Below are positions 42,304 through 51,193 of a stretch of DNA of 64,000 nt, piece after piece. The stretch's first letter is position 1. Each line of letters opens with the position of its first letter. The position numbers and the translations under genes are program-made. Origin of the DNA: an uncultured Verrucomicrobia subdivision 3 bacterium (lineage in GTDB: Bacteria > Verrucomicrobiota > Verrucomicrobiia > Limisphaerales > UBA11358); assembly GCA_903872345.1 (NCBI GenBank), contig CAIQKM010000073.1, positions 22,167-86,166 on the forward strand, written 5' to 3'. Below the pieces are notes generated by a model. The model was not told the origin of the DNA. It worked only from the letters and a program-made list of their open reading frames with translations, and did not search any database.

Positions 42304-43140
42304 ATGAAGATAACAACTACGCAACGCTTCCCGTCCCGCCGTGCGTTTACCCTCATTGAACTGCTGGTGGTCATTGCCATTATCGCCATATTGGCGGCCA
42401 TGCTGCTGCCGGCGTTGTCCAGCGCGAAAATGCGCGCGCAGCAGTTGAAATGCACCAGCAATCTCAAACAACTGACCCTGGCCGGCATGATGTATGTCAA
42501 TGACACCGGCGGGTTTATCGGGTACTCGGATCCGACGCTGCCCGGCTCGCTCTGGATGGGCACGTTGATCAACCAGTATGCGCAGGTGGACGCCGTCCGG
42601 CAATGTCCGGTCACCGCGTTGCCCAATGTGACGACCAGCAGCCAGGCTGGCGATTGCGCCACGGCCTGGGCGTGGTATGACGACGGAAGCGGTCCGCCGG
42701 CTCACAAAGCGAAACTCTACACCGGCAGCTATGCCATCAATGGCTGGCTGTACAAGGATCCCACCAACTACCGCACCGACGTTCCCAATAATGTGGATTA
42801 TTATTTTCTAAAGGACTCGGCTGTCCAGAAGCCGTCGGACACGCCGTTGTTTTTGGACAGCGTCTGGGTTGATTTCTGGCCGTGGGAAACGGATGCGCCC
42901 AATACGGACCTGTACCACTGCGGGGGGACCAGCAACCCCCCGGGGATGGCCCGCTGCGTCACGCCGCGGCACGGTTCCAAACCCCCCGGTGCCGCCCCCC
43001 GGAATTTTGTCACCACACAGGTATTGCCCGGTTCGGTTAATCTGGGCTTCATGGATGGCCATGCCGAAACCGCAAAATTGCAGAACATGTGGCGTTACCA
43101 GTGGCACAAGAACTGGAACCTCTCGATTGTGAACCGTTAA
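42304..43140 (+). CDS. Second type IV pseudopilin-like protein (tandem paralogue)
   Basis: A 278-residue protein beginning [20 protein letters not shown] and sharing the cleavage site, hydrophobic helix and [20 protein letters not shown] segment with its upstream paralogue. It also has [14 protein letters not shown] and the terminal [14 protein letters not shown]. The middle part differs ([14 protein letters not shown]...). ATG 42304 aligns with the upstream paralogue's start; ATG 42298 is also possible. A repeat copy follows the stop. Confidence 0.88.
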   Translation: MKITTTQRFPSRRAFTLIELLVVIAIIAILAAMLLPALSSAKMRAQQLKCTSNLKQLTLAGMMYVNDTGGFIGYSDPTLPGSLWMGTLINQYAQVDAVRQCPVTALPNVTTSSQAGDCATAWAWYDDGSGPPAHKAKLYTGSYAINGWLYKDPTNYRTDVPNNVDYYFLKDSAVQKPSDTPLFLDSVWVDFWPWETDAPNTDLYHCGGTSNPPGMARCVTPRHGSKPPGAAPRNFVTTQVLPGSVNLGFMDGHAETAKLQNMWRYQWHKNWNLSIVNR

Positions 43141-43153
43141 AGGCGTCCGGTCG

Positions 43154-43260
43154 CCCCTTGGAGCGCGGCTCTTTGAGCCGCAGCAGCTTGCGAATTTCCA
43201 ACGCTTCCATTGAATTGACCCGCGTTTCGACCAGCCAAATTGCCGGGTCCTAGACCCGCG
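43154..43260. repeat. Dispersed repeat, copy 2
   Basis: TTGGAGCGCGGCTCTTTGAG and its continuation CCGCAGCAGCTTGCGAATTT align with copy 1 at 41056-41160. The two copies flank the pseudopilin pair. A related hairpin (GCGGTTTGTCTCAAACCGC) lies at about 62443-62461. Confidence 0.7.
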
Positions 43261-43377
43261 CTTCGCTGTCTTGCGCATGGTGCCGCCTTTGTCGGGGCAA
43301 AGTCGTGGATATACCGACAGTCCTCCAGCCCGCCACATCTGATTTACTTTCGGCCCGGACGCTGCTAAACATGCGGC

Positions 43378-44193
43378 GTGCTCAATTCCGCCGCCATTTG
43401 GAAAAAACTCAATTCGCCGCGCCGGCTCTTTTTGATCGCCGGGCCGTGCGTGATTGAAAACGAAAAACTCTGCCGGCAGGTAGCCGCGTCGCTGGTGAAA
43501 ACCTGCGCCCAGCTCGGCATTTTTTATGTCTTCAAGGCCAGCTTCGACAAGGCCAACCGCACCTCCGGCAAGGCCTTTCGCGGACCCGGCATCGCCGCCG
43601 GCCTGAAAACCCTGGCCGCCATCCGCGAGGAATTCGGCGTGCCGGTGCTCACCGATGTTCATAACGAGGAGCAGGCCGCCGCCGCCGGAGCCGTGGTGGA
43701 CATTCTCCAGATCCCCGCGTTTCTCTGCCGCCAGACCGATTTGATCGAAGCCGCCGTGGCCACCGGGAAGATCGTGAATTTGAAGAAGGGACAGTTCCTG
43801 TCCCCGCCGGAAATGAGCCGTGTGGCCGAAAAAGCCCGGCTGGCCGGGGGTTCCCGCATTATGCTCACCGAGCGCGGCACCACCTTTGGCTACAACAACC
43901 TTGTGGTGGACATGCGGTCCATTCCCATCATGAAAACCGCCGGCTTCCCGGTGGTGTTCGACGCCACCCACTCGGTGCAACTGCCCGGCGGCGGCGGTGA
44001 TAAATCCTCCGGTCAGCGCGAATTCGCGCCCGTGCTCGCCCGCGCCGCGCTCGCCGTGGGCGCGGATGGACTCTTCATCGAAACCCACCCGGAACCGGAC
44101 CAGGCGTTGAGCGACGGGCCCAACATGATCCCGCTGGCGGAGATGCCGACCGTGTTACGCAGCCTGCTGAAGGTTTACCGCGCCGTGCGGTGA
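43378..44193 (+). CDS. kdsA: 2-dehydro-3-deoxyphosphooctonate aldolase (KDO-8-P synthase)
   Basis: A 271-residue enzyme condensing phosphoenolpyruvate with arabinose 5-phosphate to form KDO 8-phosphate, the first committed step of LPS inner-core KDO. Motifs: [90 protein letters not shown] and [18 protein letters not shown]. The start is GTG at 43378; no in-frame ATG fits. It opens the KDO/LPS-transport gene block. Confidence 0.96.
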   Translation: MLNSAAIWKKLNSPRRLFLIAGPCVIENEKLCRQVAASLVKTCAQLGIFYVFKASFDKANRTSGKAFRGPGIAAGLKTLAAIREEFGVPVLTDVHNEEQAAAAGAVVDILQIPAFLCRQTDLIEAAVATGKIVNLKKGQFLSPPEMSRVAEKARLAGGSRIMLTERGTTFGYNNLVVDMRSIPIMKTAGFPVVFDATHSVQLPGGGGDKSSGQREFAPVLARAALAVGADGLFIETHPEPDQALSDGPNMIPLAEMPTVLRSLLKVYRAVR

Positions 44194-44342
44194 CCGGAGG
44201 TTGCTGCCGAGAACGGACTTGTATGAAGTATTTAACGCCCGCCCTCGCTCCGGCCAGATGGCCATCGGGGAAGGTGCAAAAATGCGCTCAAAGCTGTCGG
44301 GCGCGACGGTCATTTTTTAAAAATTATTACTGAACATATAAA

Positions 44343-44882
44343 ATGCCTAAAATCCCCCGCCAACTGACCGCCCGGCTCAAGCGCATCAACCTCTTTTTGT
44401 GCGATGTGGACGGCGTGCTCACCGACGGCTCCGTCTTCATCGGCGGCGACCGCGAATTCAAACGCTTCAACATCCGCGACGGTCTCGGCATCATTGTGGC
44501 CCGCCGGGCGGGCTTGCGGGTGGGGTGGGTTTCCGCTCGGCCGTCGCTGGCCACGAAGCTGCGGGCGGACGAGTTGAAGATTGATTTTCTGGTGCAACAG
44601 GGCGACCACATCAGCAAAACCGGCGCGATTGAAAACCTGCTGGCCAAAGAAAAATTGAACTGGGACGAGGTTTGCTTTGTCGGAGATGATATCATTGATC
44701 TCGGTCCGCTCACCCGGGCCGGGCTTGCCGTGGCCGTGGGCGATGGCGTGGCCGAGGCCAAAGCCGCTGCGCATTACGTCACCTCGGCGGCCGGCGGGCG
44801 CGGCGCGGTGCGGGAGACCATCGAACTGATTTTGCAGGCGCAGGGCAAATGGGAACCATTTTTAAAACAATACGCGGCCTAA
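44343..44882 (+). CDS. kdsC: KDO-8-phosphate phosphatase, HAD family
   Basis: A 179-residue HAD phosphatase without cap domain (functions as a tetramer). Motif I is FLCDVDGVLTDGSV with DxD, motif II is VGWVSARPS (Ser in the usual Thr/Ser place), Lys in TKLRADELKI and motif III is CFVGDDIIDLG. It releases phosphate from KDO 8-phosphate. ATG 44343 follows directly on ACATATAAA in an A/T-rich leader. It is separated by 149 bases from kdsA and followed by a repeat before lptC. Confidence 0.94.
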   Translation: MPKIPRQLTARLKRINLFLCDVDGVLTDGSVFIGGDREFKRFNIRDGLGIIVARRAGLRVGWVSARPSLATKLRADELKIDFLVQQGDHISKTGAIENLLAKEKLNWDEVCFVGDDIIDLGPLTRAGLAVAVGDGVAEAKAAAHYVTSAAGGRGAVRETIELILQAQGKWEPFLKQYAA

Positions 44883-44902
44883 AACGGAACCATGCAGACG
44901 CG

Positions 44903-45058
44903 AACCACTAATGAACACGAATTCACACGAATAAGGAAACATTCGAGGCGTGGCGGTTTTCATGGTTTAAGCTGCCGTCGGGGCGGTCATACGATCAAAA
45001 AATCAATCAAACTCCGCTTAAATTCCGATTCGTGTTTATTCGTGTCCATTCGTGGTCT
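44903..45058. repeat. Inverted dispersed-repeat pair between kdsC and lptC
   Basis: ACCACTAATGAACACGAATT... (44905-44933) and ...TGTCCATTCGTGGT (about 45028-45056) are imperfect inverted copies (about 25 of 29 positions). They belong to the ACGAATnnnCACGAATG module family seen at 34610, 56817, 60888 and 62630. The frame upstream of lptC passes through it by chance. Confidence 0.65.
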
Positions 45059-45068
45059 AACCCGGCGG

Positions 45069-45548
45069 GTGGCGGTTTGGTTTTGTGCGGTGGCAACCAT
45101 CGCGATGTCGGTTGCACCGGTGCCCGCCCAGTTTGTCCCCAGCCTCGGACCCTCGCGGAATTTCTCGCTGATCGAATATTTTGACCCGCCGTTTGACGGT
45201 CAGATGATGACGCGCATGACCAGCGCCGAATCGCGGCCCGTACCGGGTTCCACCGGGCTGCTGGACGTCCGGCAGTTCAAGCTGGAATCGTTTACGACCA
45301 ACGGCCGGCCGGAAATGGTCATCACCGCGCCGCAATGTATTTTTTCGACTCTGGACAACACCGCCAATTCCGCCGGCCCGATCCGGGTGGAAAGCGGCGA
45401 CGGCCAGTTTTCCCTGGCGGGCGTGGGGTTTTTCTGGCGGCAGAACGACCGGATTCTGAGCATTTCCAACCAGGTCGTTACGGTTATCTCCAGCAACGCG
45501 CCGGCCGTGCTCAACGCCCAAGCCAAAACCACTGAAAAGAAACCATGA
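45069..45548 (+). CDS. lptC: LptC-like LPS export protein
   Basis: About 159 residues from GTG 45069: a hydrophobic start (VAVWFCAVATIAMSVAPVPA) followed by a beta-jellyroll-type region (SLIEYFDPPFDGQMMTRMTS, VRQFKLESFTTNGRPEMVIT, APQCIFSTLDNTANSAGPIR, VESGDGQFSLAGVGFFWRQN). The architecture and place before lptA and lptB suggest LptC, which passes LPS from LptB2FG to LptA; similarity is weak, as usual for LptC. The open frame extends to ATG 44892, but that part is repeat DNA. The stop overlaps the lptA start by four bases. Confidence 0.7.
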   Translation: MAVWFCAVATIAMSVAPVPAQFVPSLGPSRNFSLIEYFDPPFDGQMMTRMTSAESRPVPGSTGLLDVRQFKLESFTTNGRPEMVITAPQCIFSTLDNTANSAGPIRVESGDGQFSLAGVGFFWRQNDRILSISNQVVTVISSNAPAVLNAQAKTTEKKP

Positions 45549-46105
45549 AAAAAACTGTGCTGCTGTTTTTATGCGCGACCGTCGCGAGTCTGACGGTGCC
45601 GGCCCAGACCAATGCGCCGGCCAAAAAGCCCGTGGCGCGCGGCGGCAATACCACCATCCTGGCCGACCACGGCGAGTTTGAATTGCTGGGGCGCCGGATG
45701 GTCTATACGGGGCATGTGCACATCAACGACCCGGACATGAAGTTGCAATGCGCCAAAATCACCGCCACCATGCCCTCCGGCAGCGGGCATCCCAATCGCA
45801 TTGTGGCGGAATCAACCGAGGCGGAGCCGATTGTGTACATTGATGTGCTGGATGATCATGGCGAAACCAACCACGTCACCGGGCATCTGGCGGTGTACGA
45901 ATACACCCTGATCGGCGGCACCACCAATGAAACCGTAACTGTCACCGGCGATCCGCATATCAACACCCCTTCGTTCCAAGGCACGGCGGATGAGCTGAAA
46001 TGGAACCGCGCCACCGGGCATATGAGCGCATCCAACCCGAATTTCACGGCCACCGGCCAGTTTGACTCGGTTCTTGCGCATACCAACGCTCCCGCGTCAA
46101 AATAG
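45545..46105 (+). CDS. lptA: LptA/OstA-like periplasmic LPS transport protein
   Basis: A 186-residue protein with signal peptide (MKKTVLLFLCATVASLTVPA) and the OstA beta-jellyroll: ILADHGEFELLGRRMVYTGH, VHINDPDMKLQCAKITATMP, and QGTADELKWNRATGHM. It bridges the periplasm for LPS. Six bases before lptB, overlapping lptC: one operon. Confidence 0.88.
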   Translation: MKKTVLLFLCATVASLTVPAQTNAPAKKPVARGGNTTILADHGEFELLGRRMVYTGHVHINDPDMKLQCAKITATMPSGSGHPNRIVAESTEAEPIVYIDVLDDHGETNHVTGHLAVYEYTLIGGTTNETVTVTGDPHINTPSFQGTADELKWNRATGHMSASNPNFTATGQFDSVLAHTNAPASK

Positions 46106-46111
46106 GCAGAA

Positions 46112-46861
46112 ATGGAAACCACCGCCACGCCTGCCAACGGTCTGCTGCTCGCCACGGATAAACTGGCGAAGGAATATCGCGGCCGGCGCGTGGTGAACGG
46201 CGTATCGGTGGAGGTTGGCGCGGGCGAGATTGTCGGTCTGCTGGGCCCCAACGGTGCCGGCAAGACCACCTCCTTCAACATGATTGTTGGCGTGGTGCGG
46301 CCCGATGAGGGGCGCGTCAGCTTTCAAGGCGAGGACATTACGGGGCTGCCGATGCACCTTCGGGCGCGCCGGGGGATTGGCTATCTCACGCAGGAACCCT
46401 CCGTCTTCCGCAAGCTCACGGTGGAGCAGAACATCCTGGCCATCCTGGAAACCTGCGATCTCTCGCGGGAGGAACGCAAGGTGCGCTTGAAATACCTGCT
46501 GGATGAACTGGATCTCACCCCCATCGCGAAAAGCCAGGGCTACCAGTTGAGCGGCGGCGAAAAGCGCCGGCTGGAAATCACCCGCGCCCTGGTCACCAGC
46601 CCCAAGCTGCTGCTGTTGGACGAACCGTTCGCCGGGATTGATCCCATTGCAAAATACGAAGTTGGCAAGATTGTCCGCCGGCTGAAGGAGCGCGGGCTGG
46701 GCATTCTGATCACCGATCATGACGTGCGGGAGATGTTGAAAATCATTGACCGCGGCTACATCATTTACAAAGGCCAGGTGCTGGTGGCCGGCAGCGCGGA
46801 GTTTCTGGCCAACGACCCCAAGGCGCGGGAAATTTATCTCGGGCCGGAATTCAACCTCTAA
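46112..46861 (+). CDS. lptB: LPS export ABC transporter ATPase LptB
   Basis: A 249-residue ABC ATPase: Walker A GPNGAGKTTSFNMIVG, Q-loop GYLTQEPSVFRKLTVEQN (typical LptB), signature LSGGEKRRLEI, Walker B LLLDEPFAGIDP and H-loop LITDHDVREML. It powers extraction of LPS from the inner membrane with LptFG (not in this window). Confidence 0.96.
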   Translation: METTATPANGLLLATDKLAKEYRGRRVVNGVSVEVGAGEIVGLLGPNGAGKTTSFNMIVGVVRPDEGRVSFQGEDITGLPMHLRARRGIGYLTQEPSVFRKLTVEQNILAILETCDLSREERKVRLKYLLDELDLTPIAKSQGYQLSGGEKRRLEITRALVTSPKLLLLDEPFAGIDPIAKYEVGKIVRRLKERGLGILITDHDVREMLKIIDRGYIIYKGQVLVAGSAEFLANDPKAREIYLGPEFNL

Positions 46862-46866
46862 TCACT

Positions 46867-47835
46867 ATGGAACGTCCCTCGGTAACGGTCGAACAATTCT
46901 ACCAGCAGCATGCCGAACCGTTGCAGTTGAAACTGCTCGGCGGCGAGGCCGACCTGAAGCGGTTTATTCGCGAACCCACGGTCAACCGGCCCGGCCTGGC
47001 GCTGAGCGGTTTCACCCGTTACTTCGCCTACAAGCGGGTGCAGGTGATGGGGCACGCGGAGGTTTATTATTTGCGCGACCTGCGCCAGGAGGAACGGCGG
47101 GCCCGCTATGCCTATCTGTTTGCCTTTCGCATTCCCTGCATCGTGTTCAGTCGCGGACTGCGGCCGGACCGCGAATTTGTCGAGGCCGCCGCCCAGGCCC
47201 GCGTGCCCACTTTTCAGACGCCGCTGGTGACGATGAAGTTCATCAACCTCGCCACCCTGGCGCTGGAAATGATGTTTGCCCCGCGCGGTTCCGAATTGGG
47301 CAGCATGGTGGACATCCTCGGCGTGGGGGCGATCATTCGCGGCGAGAGCGGCATCGGCAAAAGCGAAGCGGTGCTGGCGCTGATCGAGCGCGGCTACAGC
47401 CTGGTGGCTGATGACGTTGTAAAGGTCACGCTGGTGGACAATCGCGAGGTGCTCTGCACCAGTTCCGAGCTGACGCGCGACCACATGGAGGTTCGCGGCA
47501 TCGGCATCATTAACGTGGCCCAGATGTTCGGGGTGAAAGCCATCCGCAAGGAGAAATCCCTGGACCTGATCATCACGCTCAAGCAATGGGATGAGGTCAA
47601 GGACGTGGACCGCCTGGGCATGGAGCAGGAATTTGTGAAAGTGCTGGGCGTGGATGTCCCGCACGTGACCATTCCGGTGCGGCCGGGACGCGACATTGCG
47701 CGGTTGATCGAAGTGGCCGCCTTCCAGACCAAGCTGCGGAAATCCGGCTACAATGCCGCCGAGGAACTGAACAACCGGCTGCTCGCCCAGATGGCCCCGA
47801 AGCCGGCGGCACCTTCAAACCCCGCAGAAATTTAG
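46867..47835 (+). CDS. hprK: HPr kinase/phosphorylase
   Basis: A 322-residue enzyme. The N-terminal domain (MERPSVTVEQFYQQHAEPLQ) is followed by a catalytic domain with SMVDILGVGAIIRGESGIGK and SEAVLALIERGY (P-loop GESGIGKS), VADDVVKV and the HprK signature MEVRGIGIINVAQMFG, ending in the terminal helix region IPVRPGRDIARLIEVAAFQT. It phosphorylates and dephosphorylates the regulatory Ser of HPr. Location 5 bases after lptB and just before an HPr gene indicates a regulatory, not sugar-transporting, phosphotransferase branch; no enzyme I or EII is seen. Confidence 0.95.
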   Translation: MERPSVTVEQFYQQHAEPLQLKLLGGEADLKRFIREPTVNRPGLALSGFTRYFAYKRVQVMGHAEVYYLRDLRQEERRARYAYLFAFRIPCIVFSRGLRPDREFVEAAAQARVPTFQTPLVTMKFINLATLALEMMFAPRGSELGSMVDILGVGAIIRGESGIGKSEAVLALIERGYSLVADDVVKVTLVDNREVLCTSSELTRDHMEVRGIGIINVAQMFGVKAIRKEKSLDLIITLKQWDEVKDVDRLGMEQEFVKVLGVDVPHVTIPVRPGRDIARLIEVAAFQTKLRKSGYNAAEELNNRLLAQMAPKPAAPSNPAEI

Positions 47836-47876
47836 ATTTTCGCTGGCGAAACCAACACTGGCAGTTTACTTTGCCC

Positions 47877-48185
47877 ATGAGTCATAACATGAGCGCCAAA
47901 AAAGCAACGGACAACGGGTTCCAAACCAAGGAACTCACCATCCAGAACAAGTCGGGCATCCACGCCCGGCCCGCCGCCATGTTTGTGAAAATCGCCAACC
48001 GCTTCGGCAGCGACATCTTCGTGGAAAAGGACGGCGAAAAAATTAACGGCAAGAGCATCATGGGTTTAATGATGCTGGCCGCCGGCCCCGGCAGCAAAGT
48101 CACCGTCCTCGCCAAAGGCACCGACGCCGACGCCGCCATTGCCGAGCTGGAAGCTCTGGTCAATCGCAAGTTTGACGAGGATTGA
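47877..48185 (+). CDS. HPr phosphocarrier protein
   Basis: About 102 residues. TIQNKSGIHARPAAMFVKIA carries the His that is phosphorylated by enzyme I, and KINGKSIMGLMMLAAGPGSK carries the regulatory Ser target of HprK. The C-terminal helix is DADAAIAELEALVNRKF. An N-terminal extension of about 14 residues precedes the HPr core; ATG 47889 is an alternative start. It is the substrate of the adjacent HprK. Confidence 0.94.
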   Translation: MSHNMSAKKATDNGFQTKELTIQNKSGIHARPAAMFVKIANRFGSDIFVEKDGEKINGKSIMGLMMLAAGPGSKVTVLAKGTDADAAIAELEALVNRKFDED

Positions 48186-48249
48186 GGCGGTTCGGGCGGT
48201 AGCTGGCTGGTTGGATAGTCGGTTTGATCGGTTTTGATTTCTGTGCGAT

Positions 48250-49059
48250 ATGAAAACCGGCGCGAGCCATAGGATACGTGTTGAAAAAGCATTTACGGTA
48301 AGCGAATTTTTTGCCGTTGTTCTCCTCCTGATTGTGCTGGCAGCACTTTTATTGCCCGTTGGTGGCCCCCCAAGAAAGCGTTCCCCTATTGGGGAAGCCA
48401 GAACCGAGGTTCAGGCCATCGCCAATGCCATCGAAGCCTATCAGTCTGCCTATGGTCATTTCCCGGTTTCACCTGAAGTCCAGGATTATGCGAAGTCCAA
48501 GGGACGTGATTTTACTTTTGGCTGTGACTTCACCAACGATTCCTTTCCCCCGCACTTCGGCAGCCCCATGTTTGGCGGGCGTATTTTGAACAATGCCGAG
48601 GTCATTGCCGTGGTAATGGATTTGACCACCTATCCCGGTGGAGCACCAACGATCAATACCAACCACGCCCTGAATCCCCGGCAGATCAAGTTTCTCAACG
48701 CCAAGTTCTCCAATCCCGTCAACACCGGGTCAAAACCCCTGCCCGGCGTGGACAAAAATGGAGTCTATCGGGACCCTTGGGGCAATCCTTACATCATCAC
48801 CTTGGATTTAAACGGTGATGGCCTGGTTGACGATGTGTTTTATGGGGAGGCGGGCGTTTCCCAATATTCTACAGGCGCGGATCATTATTCTGTGGGTCTG
48901 AACGGCTTGGTGAGGACCAATGCCGCCACCGGCTCGTCCAATCGATTCCGTTTTCCCGGCCGGGTCATGGTCTGGTCTGCCGGTCCGGATGGGAAATTTG
49001 ATTCGCGTTTGCCGGCCAACGCGGGGGTAAACAAGGATAATGTGTTGAGCTGGCATTGA
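48250..49059 (+). CDS. Pseudopilin-like protein, GspG-type
   Basis: A 269-residue protein. A class III signal-like start (KAFTVSEFFAVVLLLIVLAA, LLLPVGGPP) with F after the putative cleavage Ala and Glu at +5 is followed by a helical EVQAIANAIEAYQSAYGHFP and a DPWGNPYIITLDLNGDG calcium-loop-like motif as in GspG major pseudopilins. The tail (VMVWSAGPDGKFDS) fits the type II pseudopilin pattern. It stands alone between HPr and gatC. Confidence 0.8.
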   Translation: MKTGASHRIRVEKAFTVSEFFAVVLLLIVLAALLLPVGGPPRKRSPIGEARTEVQAIANAIEAYQSAYGHFPVSPEVQDYAKSKGRDFTFGCDFTNDSFPPHFGSPMFGGRILNNAEVIAVVMDLTTYPGGAPTINTNHALNPRQIKFLNAKFSNPVNTGSKPLPGVDKNGVYRDPWGNPYIITLDLNGDGLVDDVFYGEAGVSQYSTGADHYSVGLNGLVRTNAATGSSNRFRFPGRVMVWSAGPDGKFDSRLPANAGVNKDNVLSWH

Positions 49060-49089
49060 CTGGTAACTTGGTTCATTTAGTCTTTACGC

Positions 49090-49377
49090 ATGGCATCCGC
49101 TGAAATTGATGTGAAGTATGTCGCGCACCTCGCGCGGCTGGCGCTCTCGCCCGACGAGGAAAAACAACTCGGCGCGCAACTGGGCAGCATTCTGGGCTAT
49201 ATCGAAAAGCTCCGCGAACTGGATGTGACGAACGTCGAGCCCACCGCGCACGCCGTCCCCCTGGTGAATGTCACCCGCGTGGACGCCGTCCAGCCCTCGC
49301 TCCCGCACGACGAGGCGCTCCGCAATGCCCCCCGCAAGGCGGGCGGCCTGTTTATTGTGCCCAAAATTGTCGAGTAA
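49090..49377 (+). CDS. gatC: Asp-tRNA(Asn)/Glu-tRNA(Gln) amidotransferase subunit C
   Basis: A 95-residue Gat[61 protein letters not shown], and the ending [11 protein letters not shown]. It stabilises the GatAB heterodimer. It is separated by 19 bases from gatA. Confidence 0.95.
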   Translation: MASAEIDVKYVAHLARLALSPDEEKQLGAQLGSILGYIEKLRELDVTNVEPTAHAVPLVNVTRVDAVQPSLPHDEALRNAPRKAGGLFIVPKIVE

Positions 49378-49396
49378 CCCCGGCCCACCCCTTTCC

Positions 49397-50851
49397 ATGC
49401 TCAACCAGCTTACGATTTCCGAACTCACGGCCAAGCTCGACCGCCGCGAAGTGTCCGCCCGCGAAGCCACCCAGGCCTGCCTGGACCAAATCGCCCGCGT
49501 GGACGGCCAAGTAAAAGCCTTCCTCAGCCACGATGCCGCCGACGCGCTCGCCCAGGCCGATGCCGCCGATCAACAGATCAAGGCCGATGTCCAGAAGCCG
49601 CTGCTCGGCGTTCCCATTGCCGTCAAAGACGTGCTGTCGGTAAAAAATCAGCCGCTGAATTGCGCGTCCAAGATTCTGGGTAACTACATTTCGCCCTACG
49701 ACGCCACCGCCATCGAAAAACTCAAGGCGGCCGGCGCGATTGTCTTTGGCCGGCTGAACATGGATGAATTCGCCATGGGCAGCTCCACCGAAAACTCCGC
49801 GTTTGGCGCCACCCGCAATCCGTGGGATCTCGAACGCGCCCCCGGCGGCTCTTCCGGCGGTTCGGCGGCGGCGGTGGTGGCCCAGGAATGTATCGCCAGC
49901 CTCGGCTCGGATACCGGCGGTTCCATCCGCCAGCCGGCGGCCCTGTGCGGTTGTGTGGGGTTGAAACCCACCTACGGCCGCATTTCGCGTTACGGCCTCG
50001 TGGCCTTTGCCAGTTCGCTGGATCAGATCGGGCCGTTCACCAAGGATGTGCGCGATGCCGCCACGTTGCTCGGCGTGATGAGCGGACAGGACTTGCGCGA
50101 CTCCACCAGCATTCCCGCGCCGGTGCCGGATTACGCCGCCGCCCTCACGGGTGAGATCAAGGGCCTCAAGATCGGTCTGCCCAAGGAATACATGGTCGGC
50201 GGGCTGGACCCGGAAGTGAAGGCGTCCGTGGATGCCGCCGTGAAGAAGTATCAGGACCTCGGCGCGGAGATCGTGGAGATTTCGTTGCCGCATACCGATT
50301 ACGCCGTCGCCACCTATTACATCATTGCCACCGCCGAAGCCTCCGCCAACCTGGCCCGGTTCGACGGCATCCGCTACGGCGCCCGGGTGGATGGCAACGA
50401 CCCAATTGAGCTTTATTCCAAAACGCGCGGCGCCGGTTTTGGACCCGAAGTCAAACGCCGCATCATCTTGGGCACTTATGTGTTGAGCAGCGGTTACTAC
50501 GACGCCTTTTATCTGCGCGCCCAGAAAGTCCGCACGCTCATCCGTAACGACTTTTTGAAGGCCTTCGAGCAGGTGGATGCCATCGTCACCCCCACCACGC
50601 CAACGGCCGCCTTCAAGCTGGGCGAAAAATCCGGCGACCCGTTGCAGATGTATCTCTCGGATATCTTCACCATCTCCTGCAACCTGGCCGGCATCTGCGG
50701 TCTGAGCCTGCCGTGCGGATTCACGAAAACTCCGCAGTTGCCCATCGGCCTGCAATTGCTCGGCAAACCCTTCGGCGAGGAAACCCTGCTGAAGCTGGCG
50801 CATGCGTACGAGCAGTCCACGGACTGGCACCACCAGTTCCCGGTGTTGTAG
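49397..50851 (+). CDS. gatA: Asp-tRNA(Asn)/Glu-tRNA(Gln) amidotransferase subunit A
   Basis: A 484-residue amidase. The Ser-cisSer-Lys triad sits in [10 protein letters not shown] (Lys), [14 protein letters not shown] and [35 protein letters not shown] and [17 protein letters not shown] are also typical. It provides ammonia by glutamine hydrolysis for transamidation of misacylated tRNAs. gatB, normally next in gatCAB operons, is absent; a toxin-antitoxin module follows instead. Confidence 0.96.
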   Translation: MLNQLTISELTAKLDRREVSAREATQACLDQIARVDGQVKAFLSHDAADALAQADAADQQIKADVQKPLLGVPIAVKDVLSVKNQPLNCASKILGNYISPYDATAIEKLKAAGAIVFGRLNMDEFAMGSSTENSAFGATRNPWDLERAPGGSSGGSAAAVVAQECIASLGSDTGGSIRQPAALCGCVGLKPTYGRISRYGLVAFASSLDQIGPFTKDVRDAATLLGVMSGQDLRDSTSIPAPVPDYAAALTGEIKGLKIGLPKEYMVGGLDPEVKASVDAAVKKYQDLGAEIVEISLPHTDYAVATYYIIATAEASANLARFDGIRYGARVDGNDPIELYSKTRGAGFGPEVKRRIILGTYVLSSGYYDAFYLRAQKVRTLIRNDFLKAFEQVDAIVTPTTPTAAFKLGEKSGDPLQMYLSDIFTISCNLAGICGLSLPCGFTKTPQLPIGLQLLGKPFGEETLLKLAHAYEQSTDWHHQFPVL

Positions 50852-50897
50852 GCCGGATTGACGAGCGCCCCCGGCAGCGGCTTCATTTACCGGGTGG

Positions 50898-50934
50898 TTG
50901 ACAGTTTTCAATGTGTGATACATATTTGTATCAC
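50898..50934 (+). promoter_or_regulatory. Promoter with overlapping operator of the toxin-antitoxin module
   Basis: TTGACA (50898-50903) and CATATT (50921-50926), 17 bases apart. The -10 lies within the palindrome GTGATACA-TATT-TGTATCAC (50915-50934), which ends one base before the antitoxin ATG. This is the usual autoregulatory arrangement, with a very short or absent leader. Confidence 0.75.
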
Positions 50935-50935
50935 G

Positions 50936-51193
50936 ATGAAAACCGCGACCGTCCGAGATTTGCGCAACTGCTTCCCGCGGGTGGCGGCGTGGATTGCCGA
51001 GGGTGAGTCGGTGGAAATTACCAGGGCGGGAAAAGTGTTTGCCCTCCTCCTGCCGCCCGAAGCAGGCAAATCCGCCAAGCCCGCCAAGCCTGACATCCTG
51101 GCGCAATTGGAGGCAACCTGGGGTGACCGGGTATTTTCCGCCCGGGAAGTGGCCGAAATGCGCGCGGCGGAACTGGCCGAGGAGCAGGGATGA
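50936..51193 (+). CDS. Phd/YefM-type antitoxin
   Basis: An 85-residue protein: MKTATVRDLRNCFPRVAAWI, AEGESVEITRAGKVFALLLP (Phd/YefM DNA-binding fold) and a C-terminal toxin-binding helix (AREVAEMRAAELAEEQG). It binds and neutralises the downstream PIN toxin and represses the shared promoter. Its stop overlaps the toxin ATG (ATGA). Confidence 0.88.
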   Translation: MKTATVRDLRNCFPRVAAWIAEGESVEITRAGKVFALLLPPEAGKSAKPAKPDILAQLEATWGDRVFSAREVAEMRAAELAEEQG

